Assembly (NCBI RefSeq): GCF_002967765.1
Contig: NZ_PUHY01000012.1
Location: 744,001-808,000, forward strand
Length of the DNA: 64,000 nt
Direction: 5' to 3'
From: Blastopirellula marina
Lineage (GTDB): Bacteria > Planctomycetota > Planctomycetia > Pirellulales > Pirellulaceae
This document shows positions 18,766 through 27,240 of the stretch, in pieces. Both the position numbers and the translations under genes were made by a program. The notes under the pieces are model-generated. The model saw only the letters and a list, made by a program, of their open reading frames with translations. It was not told where the DNA came from and did no database searches. Numbering within the stretch: the first letter of the stretch is position 1; each line of letters opens with the position of its first letter.

Positions 18766-19884
18766 TTAGAGCTTGTGAGGTGATTGTTCAATGTAGCGAA
18801 GGAAATACGATTCCAGCAGATTGAAATCGCTTCCGAAAGCATCCTGAAAATCTTGAACGCGCTGCTGGGCCGTATACGGCTCGCCAGCAGGCCGATTTGC
18901 GACGGCTTTGGAGTATTGAGCAAATTCACGTGGATGGGTCTCAATGAGGTAAAAGACCAAAGCCCATCCTTCTCCATAGGCGGTGCTGGGACGCTCGTAA
19001 TAGGCGTCGTCGGTGGCGATGAATTGTTGCAGCGAGTTAGGTTGTCGCTGAGTTTTCATGTATTGCATGAACTCGCTGAGGCGGGCCTTGTTCAAGCGTT
19101 CGCGAAACTGCGGATGATTCCGCGAGTCCCAGACACCCGGTGCCTCGAACATGGTTGCCAGGCCTTCGACAAACCACTTGGGTTGTCGCGAGTAGCGGCT
19201 ATGCACGCCGGTATTGAAGGCCGTTTGATGGGTGGCTTCGTGGATGATCGTCGCCAAGTTCTCGCCCCAGAGCGGATGATTTGGGTTACCGCCGGTAACA
19301 TCGTACAACGCAACGCGATTGGTCTTGGGCGAATAGTAACCAACCACTCCCTTACTCACACGCATCCCTTCGGAGGCTGCGTATTTCTGGTAGGTCGAGA
19401 AATCTGGGAAGACGATTGCCACCAGGGGAAACTCATTCCTCTGCAATGGAATCGCACGAGCTGTGAAGTACTGATGGAACGAACGGTAGAGTTGCTCAAA
19501 CTGGTTCGCCCATCGGTCTTTCGCTCCTGCGGGATGAACGACCAGGTAGCTGCCAGTGCCGCTGACATCGAATCCACGTCCGAATTCGTCGAGAAGTTTG
19601 CCTCGCAGCTGGTTTTGCGGAAGAGGATGGAAAGGTTGGGCGAGCTGCGAAAAATTGGCTGCTTCGCCAGGAGCGAAATCCCATAGCTGTCCATCCCGAC
19701 CCAGCATGATGACTTGCTCTTGCGAGGCAATCACGGGCGTGGCTTGAATCGTCTCGTCGTTCAGATCCAGCTGGATCATAACCGGGTAGGTTTGGGCTTG
19801 AATTGCCGTCGGTGAAAAATAATTGGCAAACAATGCAACGACGAAAGCGAGTGAGGTGGTCGGACTAATTCGTACTGCTAGCAT
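18766..19884 (-). CDS. exported DUF1570-type putative zinc metallopeptidase
   Basis: 372 residues with a signal peptide (about 1-31, ending AIQAQ). The C-terminal half has a gluzincin-like zinc site: His215-Glu216-x2-His219 in HEATH, followed about 20 residues later by WFVEGLATMFE, which would supply the third ligand. This layout is typical of the planctomycete-rich DUF1570 family. Likely a periplasmic peptidase, although activity has not been shown for the family as far as I know. Its start faces the divergent STN-like gene, so the shared promoter region is 19885-20002. Confidence 0.82.
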   Translation of the reverse strand: MLAVRISPTTSLAFVVALFANYFSPTAIQAQTYPVMIQLDLNDETIQATPVIASQEQVIMLGRDGQLWDFAPGEAANFSQLAQPFHPLPQNQLRGKLLDEFGRGFDVSGTGSYLVVHPAGAKDRWANQFEQLYRSFHQYFTARAIPLQRNEFPLVAIVFPDFSTYQKYAASEGMRVSKGVVGYYSPKTNRVALYDVTGGNPNHPLWGENLATIIHEATHQTAFNTGVHSRYSRQPKWFVEGLATMFEAPGVWDSRNHPQFRERLNKARLSEFMQYMKTQRQPNSLQQFIATDDAYYERPSTAYGEGWALVFYLIETHPREFAQYSKAVANRPAGEPYTAQQRVQDFQDAFGSDFNLLESYFLRYIEQSPHKL

Positions 19885-20002
19885 GGCAATTGTTTTGGTT
19901 TTCAGGGCGGTTTTCGTCTACCTTATCAGTAAGGTTAGTTCACGATTCGCCGATAGCCCCTGCGGTGGAGGGGGAAACTTTTTGAGATTTCGCTGGATTC
20001 GT

Positions 20003-21373
20003 ATGCAAAGTATTCCTAGAATGGACGCTACCTCATCTAAAAACGACCTTATCTGGAATTATTTCCTTACCCTTTTCATGGCCGCGCTTCGCACCGTAGT
20101 TTGGGTGGCTCTCGTCTTTGCGCTGACGGGCCCGCTTCTCGCACAAGAATCAGAACCGAATTTGTCCGATCAGGTAAAAGCCTGGGTACGACGACTCGAC
20201 TCTGACACGCTTGAGGAGCGCGATCGCGCTGAGAAGAAAATCATTGAACTTGGCCACGAGTCGCTGGAGCATCTTCCGCAGGTCAAACCCAATACAGCCG
20301 CCGAAACAAAAGCACGGCTACAGCGTATTCGAACCATTTTGGAAAAGGCGCGTGCTGATAGCGCGGCGAAGGCTTCCAAGATCACCCTCTCGGTGAAGGA
20401 TAAGCCATTCACCGAAATCATCGGAGCGATCGAAGAGCAGACGGGTAACAAACTAGTCGATTATCGCCGCAACTTCGGTCAAAACGCGGACGCGACTAAG
20501 GTAAGCGTCGACTGGGAAGAAGTCCCTTTCTGGGAAGCGCTCGACGAATTGTTCGCCAAGACTGGTCTGGAAGCTTACCACTACGCTGGGCAACCAAGCG
20601 TGTTGGCATTCGTGGCCCGGCAATCTAGCGGGAACACGAAGAATCCTTTGGTGCGAACCAGCGAGATCTTCCGCTTCGAGCCTACCCGTATCGAGTCTTT
20701 CCTAAACCTGTCGGACACCGCGCAGCGCGGAACCTTCATGAATCTCCAAGTCGCCTGGGAACCTCGCGCGACGCCGATTGTCATCAAGATGCCGCTCGAT
20801 CAGTTGAAGATCGAAGACGAAAACGGCAAAAGTTTGGTTTCGGCTGACTCAGAAGGTTCACTCGACACCGAAGTACTGCAGGGCGTTTCGGCGGTCGACA
20901 TCCAACTTCCTCTAGGGGGCGTCGATCGAACCTCGCAAAAGATCGCCAAGCTGAAAGGGCAAGTGGTGGCCTTATTGCCTGGTCGCGTCGAGACGTTCAC
21001 ATTCGACAAGCTGGAAAAGTCTCGCAATGTCAAAGATACACGCGGGGCGATTGAAGTCATTTTTGAGGCGTTTCGCCAGAACGGCGATATTTATGAAGCC
21101 AGCATCATGCTGCGAGTTTTGAATGATCAAGGCGCGCTCGAGTCGCATCGAGGCTGGGTATACAACAACGAGGCATATCTGGAAGGTCCTAACGGGGAAC
21201 GAGTCGACATTGCGGGATTTGAAGAGACTTACCGCGACGTTGATTCCGTTGGACTTTCCTACAAGTTTGTTTTGGAACGAGAAGCGAGCGATTACCAATT
21301 TGTCTACAGATCACCGGCATCGATCATATCGTTGCCGGTATCGTTCGAATTAACGGATATTCCTTTGCCATAA
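20003..21373 (+). CDS. exported protein with STN/secretin-like module, unknown role
   Basis: 456 residues from ATG 20003; ATG 20021 and ATG 20078 are alternatives, the last leaving a short classical signal peptide ending PLLAQE. After a charged helical region (about 55-120, HEAT-like, ERDRAEKKIIELG) comes a segment resembling the STN domain of secretins and TonB-dependent receptors: ITLSVKDKPFTEIIGAIEEQTG and PFWEALDELFAKTGL. The remainder is beta-rich. It is probably periplasmic. I recall similar planctomycete proteins only as hypothetical. The frame opens upstream to 19823 inside the divergent gene; that part is rejected. Confidence 0.72.
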   Translation: MQSIPRMDATSSKNDLIWNYFLTLFMAALRTVVWVALVFALTGPLLAQESEPNLSDQVKAWVRRLDSDTLEERDRAEKKIIELGHESLEHLPQVKPNTAAETKARLQRIRTILEKARADSAAKASKITLSVKDKPFTEIIGAIEEQTGNKLVDYRRNFGQNADATKVSVDWEEVPFWEALDELFAKTGLEAYHYAGQPSVLAFVARQSSGNTKNPLVRTSEIFRFEPTRIESFLNLSDTAQRGTFMNLQVAWEPRATPIVIKMPLDQLKIEDENGKSLVSADSEGSLDTEVLQGVSAVDIQLPLGGVDRTSQKIAKLKGQVVALLPGRVETFTFDKLEKSRNVKDTRGAIEVIFEAFRQNGDIYEASIMLRVLNDQGALESHRGWVYNNEAYLEGPNGERVDIAGFEETYRDVDSVGLSYKFVLEREASDYQFVYRSPASIISLPVSFELTDIPLP

Positions 21374-21446
21374 TCGAGAAAGTCACGCCGCGCGCGAGGT
21401 ATCTTCACGATTGGTAAGGGAAAATGGCATCATTGAGAGCGAGCTT

Positions 21447-22517
21447 ATGTTGTCCAAACCTCGGATCGGATCCCCGACTTTCAGCCTCGTGATGATTTGT
21501 TTGATGGTCTTGCCAGAGGCCGCAAACGATAAGAGTTTGTCGGACGATCTTGAATCATCGGCCGGCCCCAATCTTCCGGAAGAAGTGCTCGTCCATCCAA
21601 CCACTGGGGCCATCGTGCTGGCCAGTGTGAATGATGTTCCCGTTTATGATGTGGAAGTCCAGCGGTACCTAAGTCGCTTGGAAGTCTTTCAAGGGCTGCC
21701 GGAACCGACGCTGCAGATATATCGCGCGAGTGTGCTATCCCAACTGGTCCGTCGCCAAGCGGTCTTTGCGTACCTTCAATCGTCTGAATTTCGGGCGACC
21801 GAGCAAGAGGTTGATTTGGCCCTCGCGGAGGCTAGAAAATCGCTGAACTCTCGTGGCCAATCTCTGGATGAGTTTCTTGCCTCCGGTCAAGCTGACATGG
21901 CGATGCTCCGCCGTAATCTAGCCTGGAAAATTACCTGGGAACGCTATCTCGACAGTTACTTGACCGAAGCAAATTTGCGTCGTTATTACGAACGCCACTA
22001 CGCCCAGTTCGATGGAACGACGCGACACGTCGCACAGATCTTTCAAGGAGATCCAAGTGACGAGGAAAACTTTGAGTGGGATAAGGCATTTCGTGACACC
22101 GTGTTGATTCGTGATCGTATTCAGCAAGGGACGCTGAAGTTTGAGGATGCCGTGAAGCAGTACTCAATGTCCCCCAGTGCTGCCGATGGAGGTGACCTGG
22201 GTTGGATTGAATATCGCGGGCCGCTTGATCCACGTATCCACGATGCTGCCTATTCACGACCAGTTGGTGAAGTGGTCGGACCGATTCAAACTCGATTCGG
22301 AATCCACCTGTTGTACATCATGGAAGAGAAACGGGGCACGGTGAAGTGGGAAGACATGGTCGATGAAATCCGTGCGGCAGCGGCATCTTATCTGTTTGCC
22401 CACGTTGCCGATCGCTACCTATCGGACGCTCGGGTCTTCTATTATGGAGAAGAGGAAGCCAGCGAAATGGACCCAGCCTTGGTCCCCGTGTTTCACAAAG
22501 AATTTGTCGCCCCGTAG
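21447..22517 (+). CDS. exported parvulin-type peptidylprolyl isomerase (PpiC/SurA-like)
   Basis: 356 residues from ATG 21447; TTG 21411 is possible. A hydrophobic N-terminus (SLVMICLMVLPEAA) suggests export. A SurA-like helical N-domain (about 50-195) is followed by a rotamase domain with HVAQIF, FEDAVKQYSMSPSAADGGDLGWI and FGIHLLYIME. It should assist folding of exported proteins by prolyl isomerisation. It follows the STN-like gene by 73 bp on the same strand and converges with the 22541 gene. Confidence 0.88.
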   Translation: MLSKPRIGSPTFSLVMICLMVLPEAANDKSLSDDLESSAGPNLPEEVLVHPTTGAIVLASVNDVPVYDVEVQRYLSRLEVFQGLPEPTLQIYRASVLSQLVRRQAVFAYLQSSEFRATEQEVDLALAEARKSLNSRGQSLDEFLASGQADMAMLRRNLAWKITWERYLDSYLTEANLRRYYERHYAQFDGTTRHVAQIFQGDPSDEENFEWDKAFRDTVLIRDRIQQGTLKFEDAVKQYSMSPSAADGGDLGWIEYRGPLDPRIHDAAYSRPVGEVVGPIQTRFGIHLLYIMEEKRGTVKWEDMVDEIRAAAASYLFAHVADRYLSDARVFYYGEEEASEMDPALVPVFHKEFVAP

Positions 22518-22540
22518 TTTTTTGCTGGGGACAATTCGCG

Positions 22541-23476
22541 TTACGGTTCCACCCATTTCCCATTGCGGTAGATACACTGCTTGGGATTGAATTGGGTGGC
22601 ATTTTGCAGCGAGAGCACCGGCAAGGATCGTAGGAAGCTGTCGTCGAGGTAATAGCCCCATTCCGTTTCCATCTGGTCGTTCGACCCTCGAGCGGTCAAT
22701 TCGTACTCGGCCGCGACTAACTTTTGTAGCATGTAATTGGGGATGGTCCCTTGGGCGCAGCCTGGACACGTCCCGTTTGCAAGAGCGACGCATTCCTCCG
22801 GTGTGATCTTGTTAGTTCCCTGTTTCATGGCGGTGCGTAGCTCTTCGCGTTGCAGACGCTGCTTGGCATCGGCGCGTTTCGATTGCCGTAACAGATGGAA
22901 TACTTCGACGACCTCTTCGCGCTGCTCATCGTCCAGTGGCACCCCGTTGGCAATCTCGTCTTGCGAGGCGCCCTCTAACAACGAAACGTCGTGCTGGGGA
23001 CCTAGCAGGTAGGCCATCGCGCGCAGTTGGCGAACCCCCTGAGCATCTTTCATCAGCGGAGACATCCCCAGTAAGGCGCTTCGCCCTTCTTGCTTCGGGT
23101 CGAGGTAAGCCGCGATTAAGAACAAACGCGTGGCGGTCTCCATTGCATCGGGATCTGACTTCTTTTCGACCAACTCTTCCGCGTATTCTCGATATGCTTT
23201 GGGATGATCAGGTGAGAGCTGTTCCAAACGCGTGGGATTGACCGGCTGTAGCAAGAGTTCGATTTCGCTTCGGTCGATCGTACGATGAATCTCTCCATTG
23301 TCGGGCGTTTCAATGCGGAGTCGAATCGTCTTTTCGTCGGAGGATTCCAGGTAACCGGTAACGGGTTCCTTAGCGCCTTTCAAGTAAACTACGGCTGCAT
23401 CCAGGGTAGTCGTCGAGATCAGCAAAGTGCACATCAATGTGAGCATCAGGCAGGGTGAGAATGAGCGACGAGTCAT
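22541..23476 (-). CDS. exported beta-domain/helical protein, last gene of the ExbBD-VWA operon
   Basis: 311 residues from ATG 23476. The start overlaps the upstream stop as ATGA (23473-23476), so coupling is likely. A signal peptide runs to about residue 28 (LDAAVVYLKG). A small beta-rich module follows (VVYLKGAKEPVTGYLES to EIELLLQP), then helices with TPR-like character (RLFLIAAYLDP). A CPGC pair occurs in the C-terminal third. The design, a signal plus small beta module plus helical repeat, parallels the second gene of the same operon (31660-32805). Function unknown. Confidence 0.75.
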   Translation of the reverse strand: MTRRSFSPCLMLTLMCTLLISTTTLDAAVVYLKGAKEPVTGYLESSDEKTIRLRIETPDNGEIHRTIDRSEIELLLQPVNPTRLEQLSPDHPKAYREYAEELVEKKSDPDAMETATRLFLIAAYLDPKQEGRSALLGMSPLMKDAQGVRQLRAMAYLLGPQHDVSLLEGASQDEIANGVPLDDEQREEVVEVFHLLRQSKRADAKQRLQREELRTAMKQGTNKITPEECVALANGTCPGCAQGTIPNYMLQKLVAAEYELTARGSNDQMETEWGYYLDDSFLRSLPVLSLQNATQFNPKQCIYRNGKWVEP

Positions 23477-26400
23477 GCGGCGCCTCCGGTCAGTTCCCAA
23501 AATTTGACCAAAGCCAGTTCGCCACTTCGCAACTGCTCGAACAGATTTGCGGAACTAGCATCCCTGGTTTCAAGCTGATTGATCAGTTGTGCCAACGGAG
23601 CTTTCAAACGAGGACGTTCCTTGCCAATGCGAAGCGCCATCAGTTTCAACCAAATCCGCTGGCGGACCGCCATGCTCGCGATGGGCGAAGAGCTGAGGTA
23701 ATCCAACGCGATCTTCTGCCGCGTAATATCTTGCATCTCTGAAGATTCGTTTTCGTTCAACGACATCCCATTCAGTCGACCCTGTTCCAATTCAATCAGA
23801 CGATCAGCTACCACATCGGGCAATTCAATTCCGGAAAGCTGTTCGGTCGAAATACCTTCAAGGCGTGCATGAAGTCGATAGTGGTCGACCAGCAACGAAG
23901 CCGTGTCATTGGCTGCTTTCGACGAAATGTTCTGCGAGCCAGCCGGACTATTACTTCCAAGGCTATCAAGCGCATGCCGCAGGAGAACCGTACGCAGTTC
24001 GTCGCGGGCCGAACGGACATCAGTAATCGAGACCGATTCTCCTAGGAGTGCGCTGACAATCTCTTGTAGATCGTCCGCTGCACGGCGAGCCTCAGGCAAC
24101 TGATCTGCCATGGCCAGTTTGAAATTCGTCCAATGTGAGAACGCACGAAAGCCGACTTGTAGTTGACTTTGTTCGGCACGCGGTTTGGTCGACAGAATAT
24201 ACTGGGCGAGTAGTGAAGCAGTCTCGTAGTCGACATCCTGTACGTCGCCTGCGATGACACAGAGTTCGCGATAGTTGTCGATTCGACTCAGAGGATTCGT
24301 CGCGCGGGGAAGTCGCGAAATAAGGGCCTCAGCCTTTGAGAGGGCAGCCATGGCCGCGGTCGAGATTGGCTTGCCACTACTCGAATCATCTTCCCGTTGC
24401 GGAGGACCTTTGTCTAATGTTTCCTCGAAGGTCCTTCTTCCCAGGTCACCCATTCCGGCGGCGTGACCAAGCACGGAAAGATAGCTCAACCGAGTTACCT
24501 CGTTGGCTAACATGTCGGGCGAGATGTCCGGGGCAACATCCCACGAGAAAGCGGAAGCACGCTGAGAAAACATCCGCTGCATCTCCCCGTCGCTTGCGAC
24601 AGCCGAATCGAGCCCCAGTTCGGTACGAACTATCTCAGCAGCTTGGATCGGCTTCTCGGCGTCGAGTTGTTGTCCAATTCGCTTGGAAAACATTACGGCA
24701 AGTTCGCGCTGGATTTTCTCATCTCGCAGCGACTGGGAGAACGCATCGATCAGCGGTAGCAGTCGTTCTGGTTTAGGGGAATCGATGACGTTCTGAACGG
24801 TTGGTTGATAAGCCTCCCAATTATCGGTCAATTTGGTGAGTATCTCCGCGACCAGCGTGCTATCCTTCGCGCTGATCTGATCCTCGGGGAGATAGTTTTT
24901 GGCAGCTTGTGAAACTGCGACATGCAGTTGGGCCGCCATGCTCGAATCGTTCGGGATGAGCTCGCGAAGCTTCCGATACTGATCCCGCACCATTTCGTTC
25001 ATGGTTAATTCCAACGGAGGAATCGCACTCGAATAGGCGATCCCCAATTGCTGAGCGAGTTTGTCGAGAAAGGCATCTCGACGAACGGTAGGCAGGCCAG
25101 ATTGATCGGCAGCCGTGATGCTAAGGTACGCTTTCTCTAATCGCTGCGCGGGTACTTCAGGCGAAGGAACCGAAGAGTCCTTAAGCGAAATGCCAGCGGT
25201 CAGTTCATCGGCGATAGCCGCCACGGCGTCATCACTTGGTTCGTCGCGAACCAAGCCAACAATCGCGTCCCGAACGGCCAGTTGCTGGGACTCATTCGGA
25301 TGCGAGACCGAAGCATGAACCAGCTCAGGAATCAACGTTCGATAAGCGTTGATGCGACGTTTTTCATCGTCGGTACAGATCGCTGTCAGATCATTCTGCA
25401 GTGAGGACTCCTGTTGGTAAAGACTTAGCAATGCGAGCGAGAGTTTCTCTCCCCACCAGGGTTGTCGTTGCCAAACTGGCTTCTTGGGCGCTTCCGTGGG
25501 TGTGTCATCGCTCTTGGCGACCGGCTCCGTCGAACCATCGGAGTTGTTTGTCAGCTTTGTCTTTGTAGGTAGTGGTGATCCCTTCGGTGGCGTCGATTCG
25601 AGATACACCACATACGCCCCACCTCCGACCAAAAGCGCGAAGAAAGCAGTGAAGATCAAAACGACCTGACGCTGTGTCCGGTGTTTCTTTCGTGTGAAAT
25701 CGGCAACTCGCTGATCGATCAATTGCTCGCAGCGGCCAGGCGTTAATCCCCACTGTTCTCCTTCACTCATCAACCTTTGACGGTTTTGAATGGAAAGGAA
25801 TTGCTCCTGGATCAGGATATCGTCGACCAGCGTGCTAACATGCGACCTGGCTTGATCGACGGTGACGAGCCGCAAATCTTCTTCTTGCAAAACGTCTCGT
25901 AACGCATGCCAGGCTAATTCCTCATCGATGCCGTGCATGTCGACGCCGATTTGGACTAGCTTCTGAGCAAGTGATGCGATAACGATTCCATGCGCGATGG
26001 CTTCGAGTTTGGTACGAACGAATTCCTTGAACGACGCTGCTCGTTGCTGCAGCCGGGTGTCGACTTCGTTCTTCTCGGTTTGTTTCTGAATCGAAGCCAA
26101 AGCCGCATCGCGTTGCTCGTCCGTTAGACCAAGGTCGGTCGCAACTTGCGCGATCATGATTCGCGTTAGTGAGTTAACCCCACCCTGACCAGCAATGATG
26201 GTCGCGGCTCGCTGCTGGAAATCGACGACGACCTCTTCTGAGGCGGCCTTCTGAGTCGTCTCAGAAGGTTCTTCTGTCTCAGAGATAAGAACATAGCCCT
26301 TCTCCTGAGCCACTTCCCGCAAAAGATCATGGGCCAGCACTTCACTAAGTCCAAGCTTAGCGGTTCCTTCCCGGACAAGCTTCTCTTCACGCCGTTGGTT

Positions 26401-27207
26401 GATACGCTTCGTCGGGAGTGCTTCAAGTGCCTTCTTTAGGTAATGCGTGTACAGCCGACTCGGTGAGTGACGTTTCTTTCGCTCTTCCCTTTGCCGTGCT
26501 TCCTCTTCTTCCTCCTCTTGCGCTGCCGTTGGAACCGGTGCTTCAGGTGGGGAAGGTTCGCCTGGTGTGACTTCCGTTTGGGCGGTAACCGCTTCGGCGG
26601 TCGGGGCTGGCGGATTGAAATTGCGATCGTCCAACCGACGAAACAGGTCGGATCGAACCGCATGAGGGATCAGCAACTGATCAGCCAAGTAATTAAGCCG
26701 CGCCAGGGAACGCTCGTTCCAGCCTTGCTCGTCGGCCAGAACCAGCCGAGCCTGACGTACGAAGTTGTAAAGATCTTGCGGGCGGATTCCAGGGAAGTCA
26801 TATTCATCCACCAATTCGGACGAGACAAGCGAATCATCCGATGTGTTACTTTCCGGCAACGAGGAAGGTGGTGCCGGCTGGGCGAGAACTTCCGGTGGAA
26901 ACAGGCCGTCGTCTTCGGAAGTCGCTGCTGCCGTCGTCTCGACTTTGGAGGGGGCCTTAGGGGGAGCTGGCGGGGGCGTTTCTACTGCCGCTGGTCGCTT
27001 TGAGGATGGTGGTGGCGAAGAGTAAACAAGGTACATCGCCTCCTGAAACTCATCCCGATCCAAACCATGTTGATAGGCTAGCGCAGGGAGTGTGCTCGGA
27101 TCGAGACCGCCACGTGATGCCAGAAAGGCTTCAGCCTCCCGGACAAACGCTTCGATCCGCCGCTGGCGACTCTCATCGTAAGGTGATGAAGACGATCCTT
27201 GCGCCAT
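23473..27207 (-). CDS. 1244-aa single-pass membrane protein with helical repeats, ExbBD-VWA operon
   Basis: No signal peptide. The first 500 residues hold about five or six diverged helical units, each roughly FxxxAxxLAxxxG...LAxxxGL (for example FVREAEAFLASRGG, FVRQARLVLADEQG and QQRAATIIAGQGG), separated by Pro/Glu-rich linkers. One transmembrane helix lies at about 512-534 (VVLIFTAFFALLVGGGAYVV). The remaining 700 residues are helical and would lie in the periplasm. The N-terminal half would be cytoplasmic. It sits 33 bp after the TPR gene and is coupled to the last gene. I do not recognise a named family. A structural role bridging cytoplasm and envelope is inference. Confidence 0.8.
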   Translation of the reverse strand: MAQGSSSSPYDESRQRRIEAFVREAEAFLASRGGLDPSTLPALAYQHGLDRDEFQEAMYLVYSSPPPSSKRPAAVETPPPAPPKAPSKVETTAAATSEDDGLFPPEVLAQPAPPSSLPESNTSDDSLVSSELVDEYDFPGIRPQDLYNFVRQARLVLADEQGWNERSLARLNYLADQLLIPHAVRSDLFRRLDDRNFNPPAPTAEAVTAQTEVTPGEPSPPEAPVPTAAQEEEEEEARQREERKKRHSPSRLYTHYLKKALEALPTKRINQRREEKLVREGTAKLGLSEVLAHDLLREVAQEKGYVLISETEEPSETTQKAASEEVVVDFQQRAATIIAGQGGVNSLTRIMIAQVATDLGLTDEQRDAALASIQKQTEKNEVDTRLQQRAASFKEFVRTKLEAIAHGIVIASLAQKLVQIGVDMHGIDEELAWHALRDVLQEEDLRLVTVDQARSHVSTLVDDILIQEQFLSIQNRQRLMSEGEQWGLTPGRCEQLIDQRVADFTRKKHRTQRQVVLIFTAFFALLVGGGAYVVYLESTPPKGSPLPTKTKLTNNSDGSTEPVAKSDDTPTEAPKKPVWQRQPWWGEKLSLALLSLYQQESSLQNDLTAICTDDEKRRINAYRTLIPELVHASVSHPNESQQLAVRDAIVGLVRDEPSDDAVAAIADELTAGISLKDSSVPSPEVPAQRLEKAYLSITAADQSGLPTVRRDAFLDKLAQQLGIAYSSAIPPLELTMNEMVRDQYRKLRELIPNDSSMAAQLHVAVSQAAKNYLPEDQISAKDSTLVAEILTKLTDNWEAYQPTVQNVIDSPKPERLLPLIDAFSQSLRDEKIQRELAVMFSKRIGQQLDAEKPIQAAEIVRTELGLDSAVASDGEMQRMFSQRASAFSWDVAPDISPDMLANEVTRLSYLSVLGHAAGMGDLGRRTFEETLDKGPPQREDDSSSGKPISTAAMAALSKAEALISRLPRATNPLSRIDNYRELCVIAGDVQDVDYETASLLAQYILSTKPRAEQSQLQVGFRAFSHWTNFKLAMADQLPEARRAADDLQEIVSALLGESVSITDVRSARDELRTVLLRHALDSLGSNSPAGSQNISSKAANDTASLLVDHYRLHARLEGISTEQLSGIELPDVVADRLIELEQGRLNGMSLNENESSEMQDITRQKIALDYLSSSPIASMAVRQRIWLKLMALRIGKERPRLKAPLAQLINQLETRDASSANLFEQLRSGELALVKFWELTGGAA

Positions 27208-27240
27208 TCCAACTTTGGGGTTATGGGAAACGAAAATGAC

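Noticed and set aside
18784-19686. 300-residue open frame on the plus strand
   Set aside because: It lies antisense to the DUF1570 gene, which has a signal peptide and zinc motif; the antisense product has no family features.
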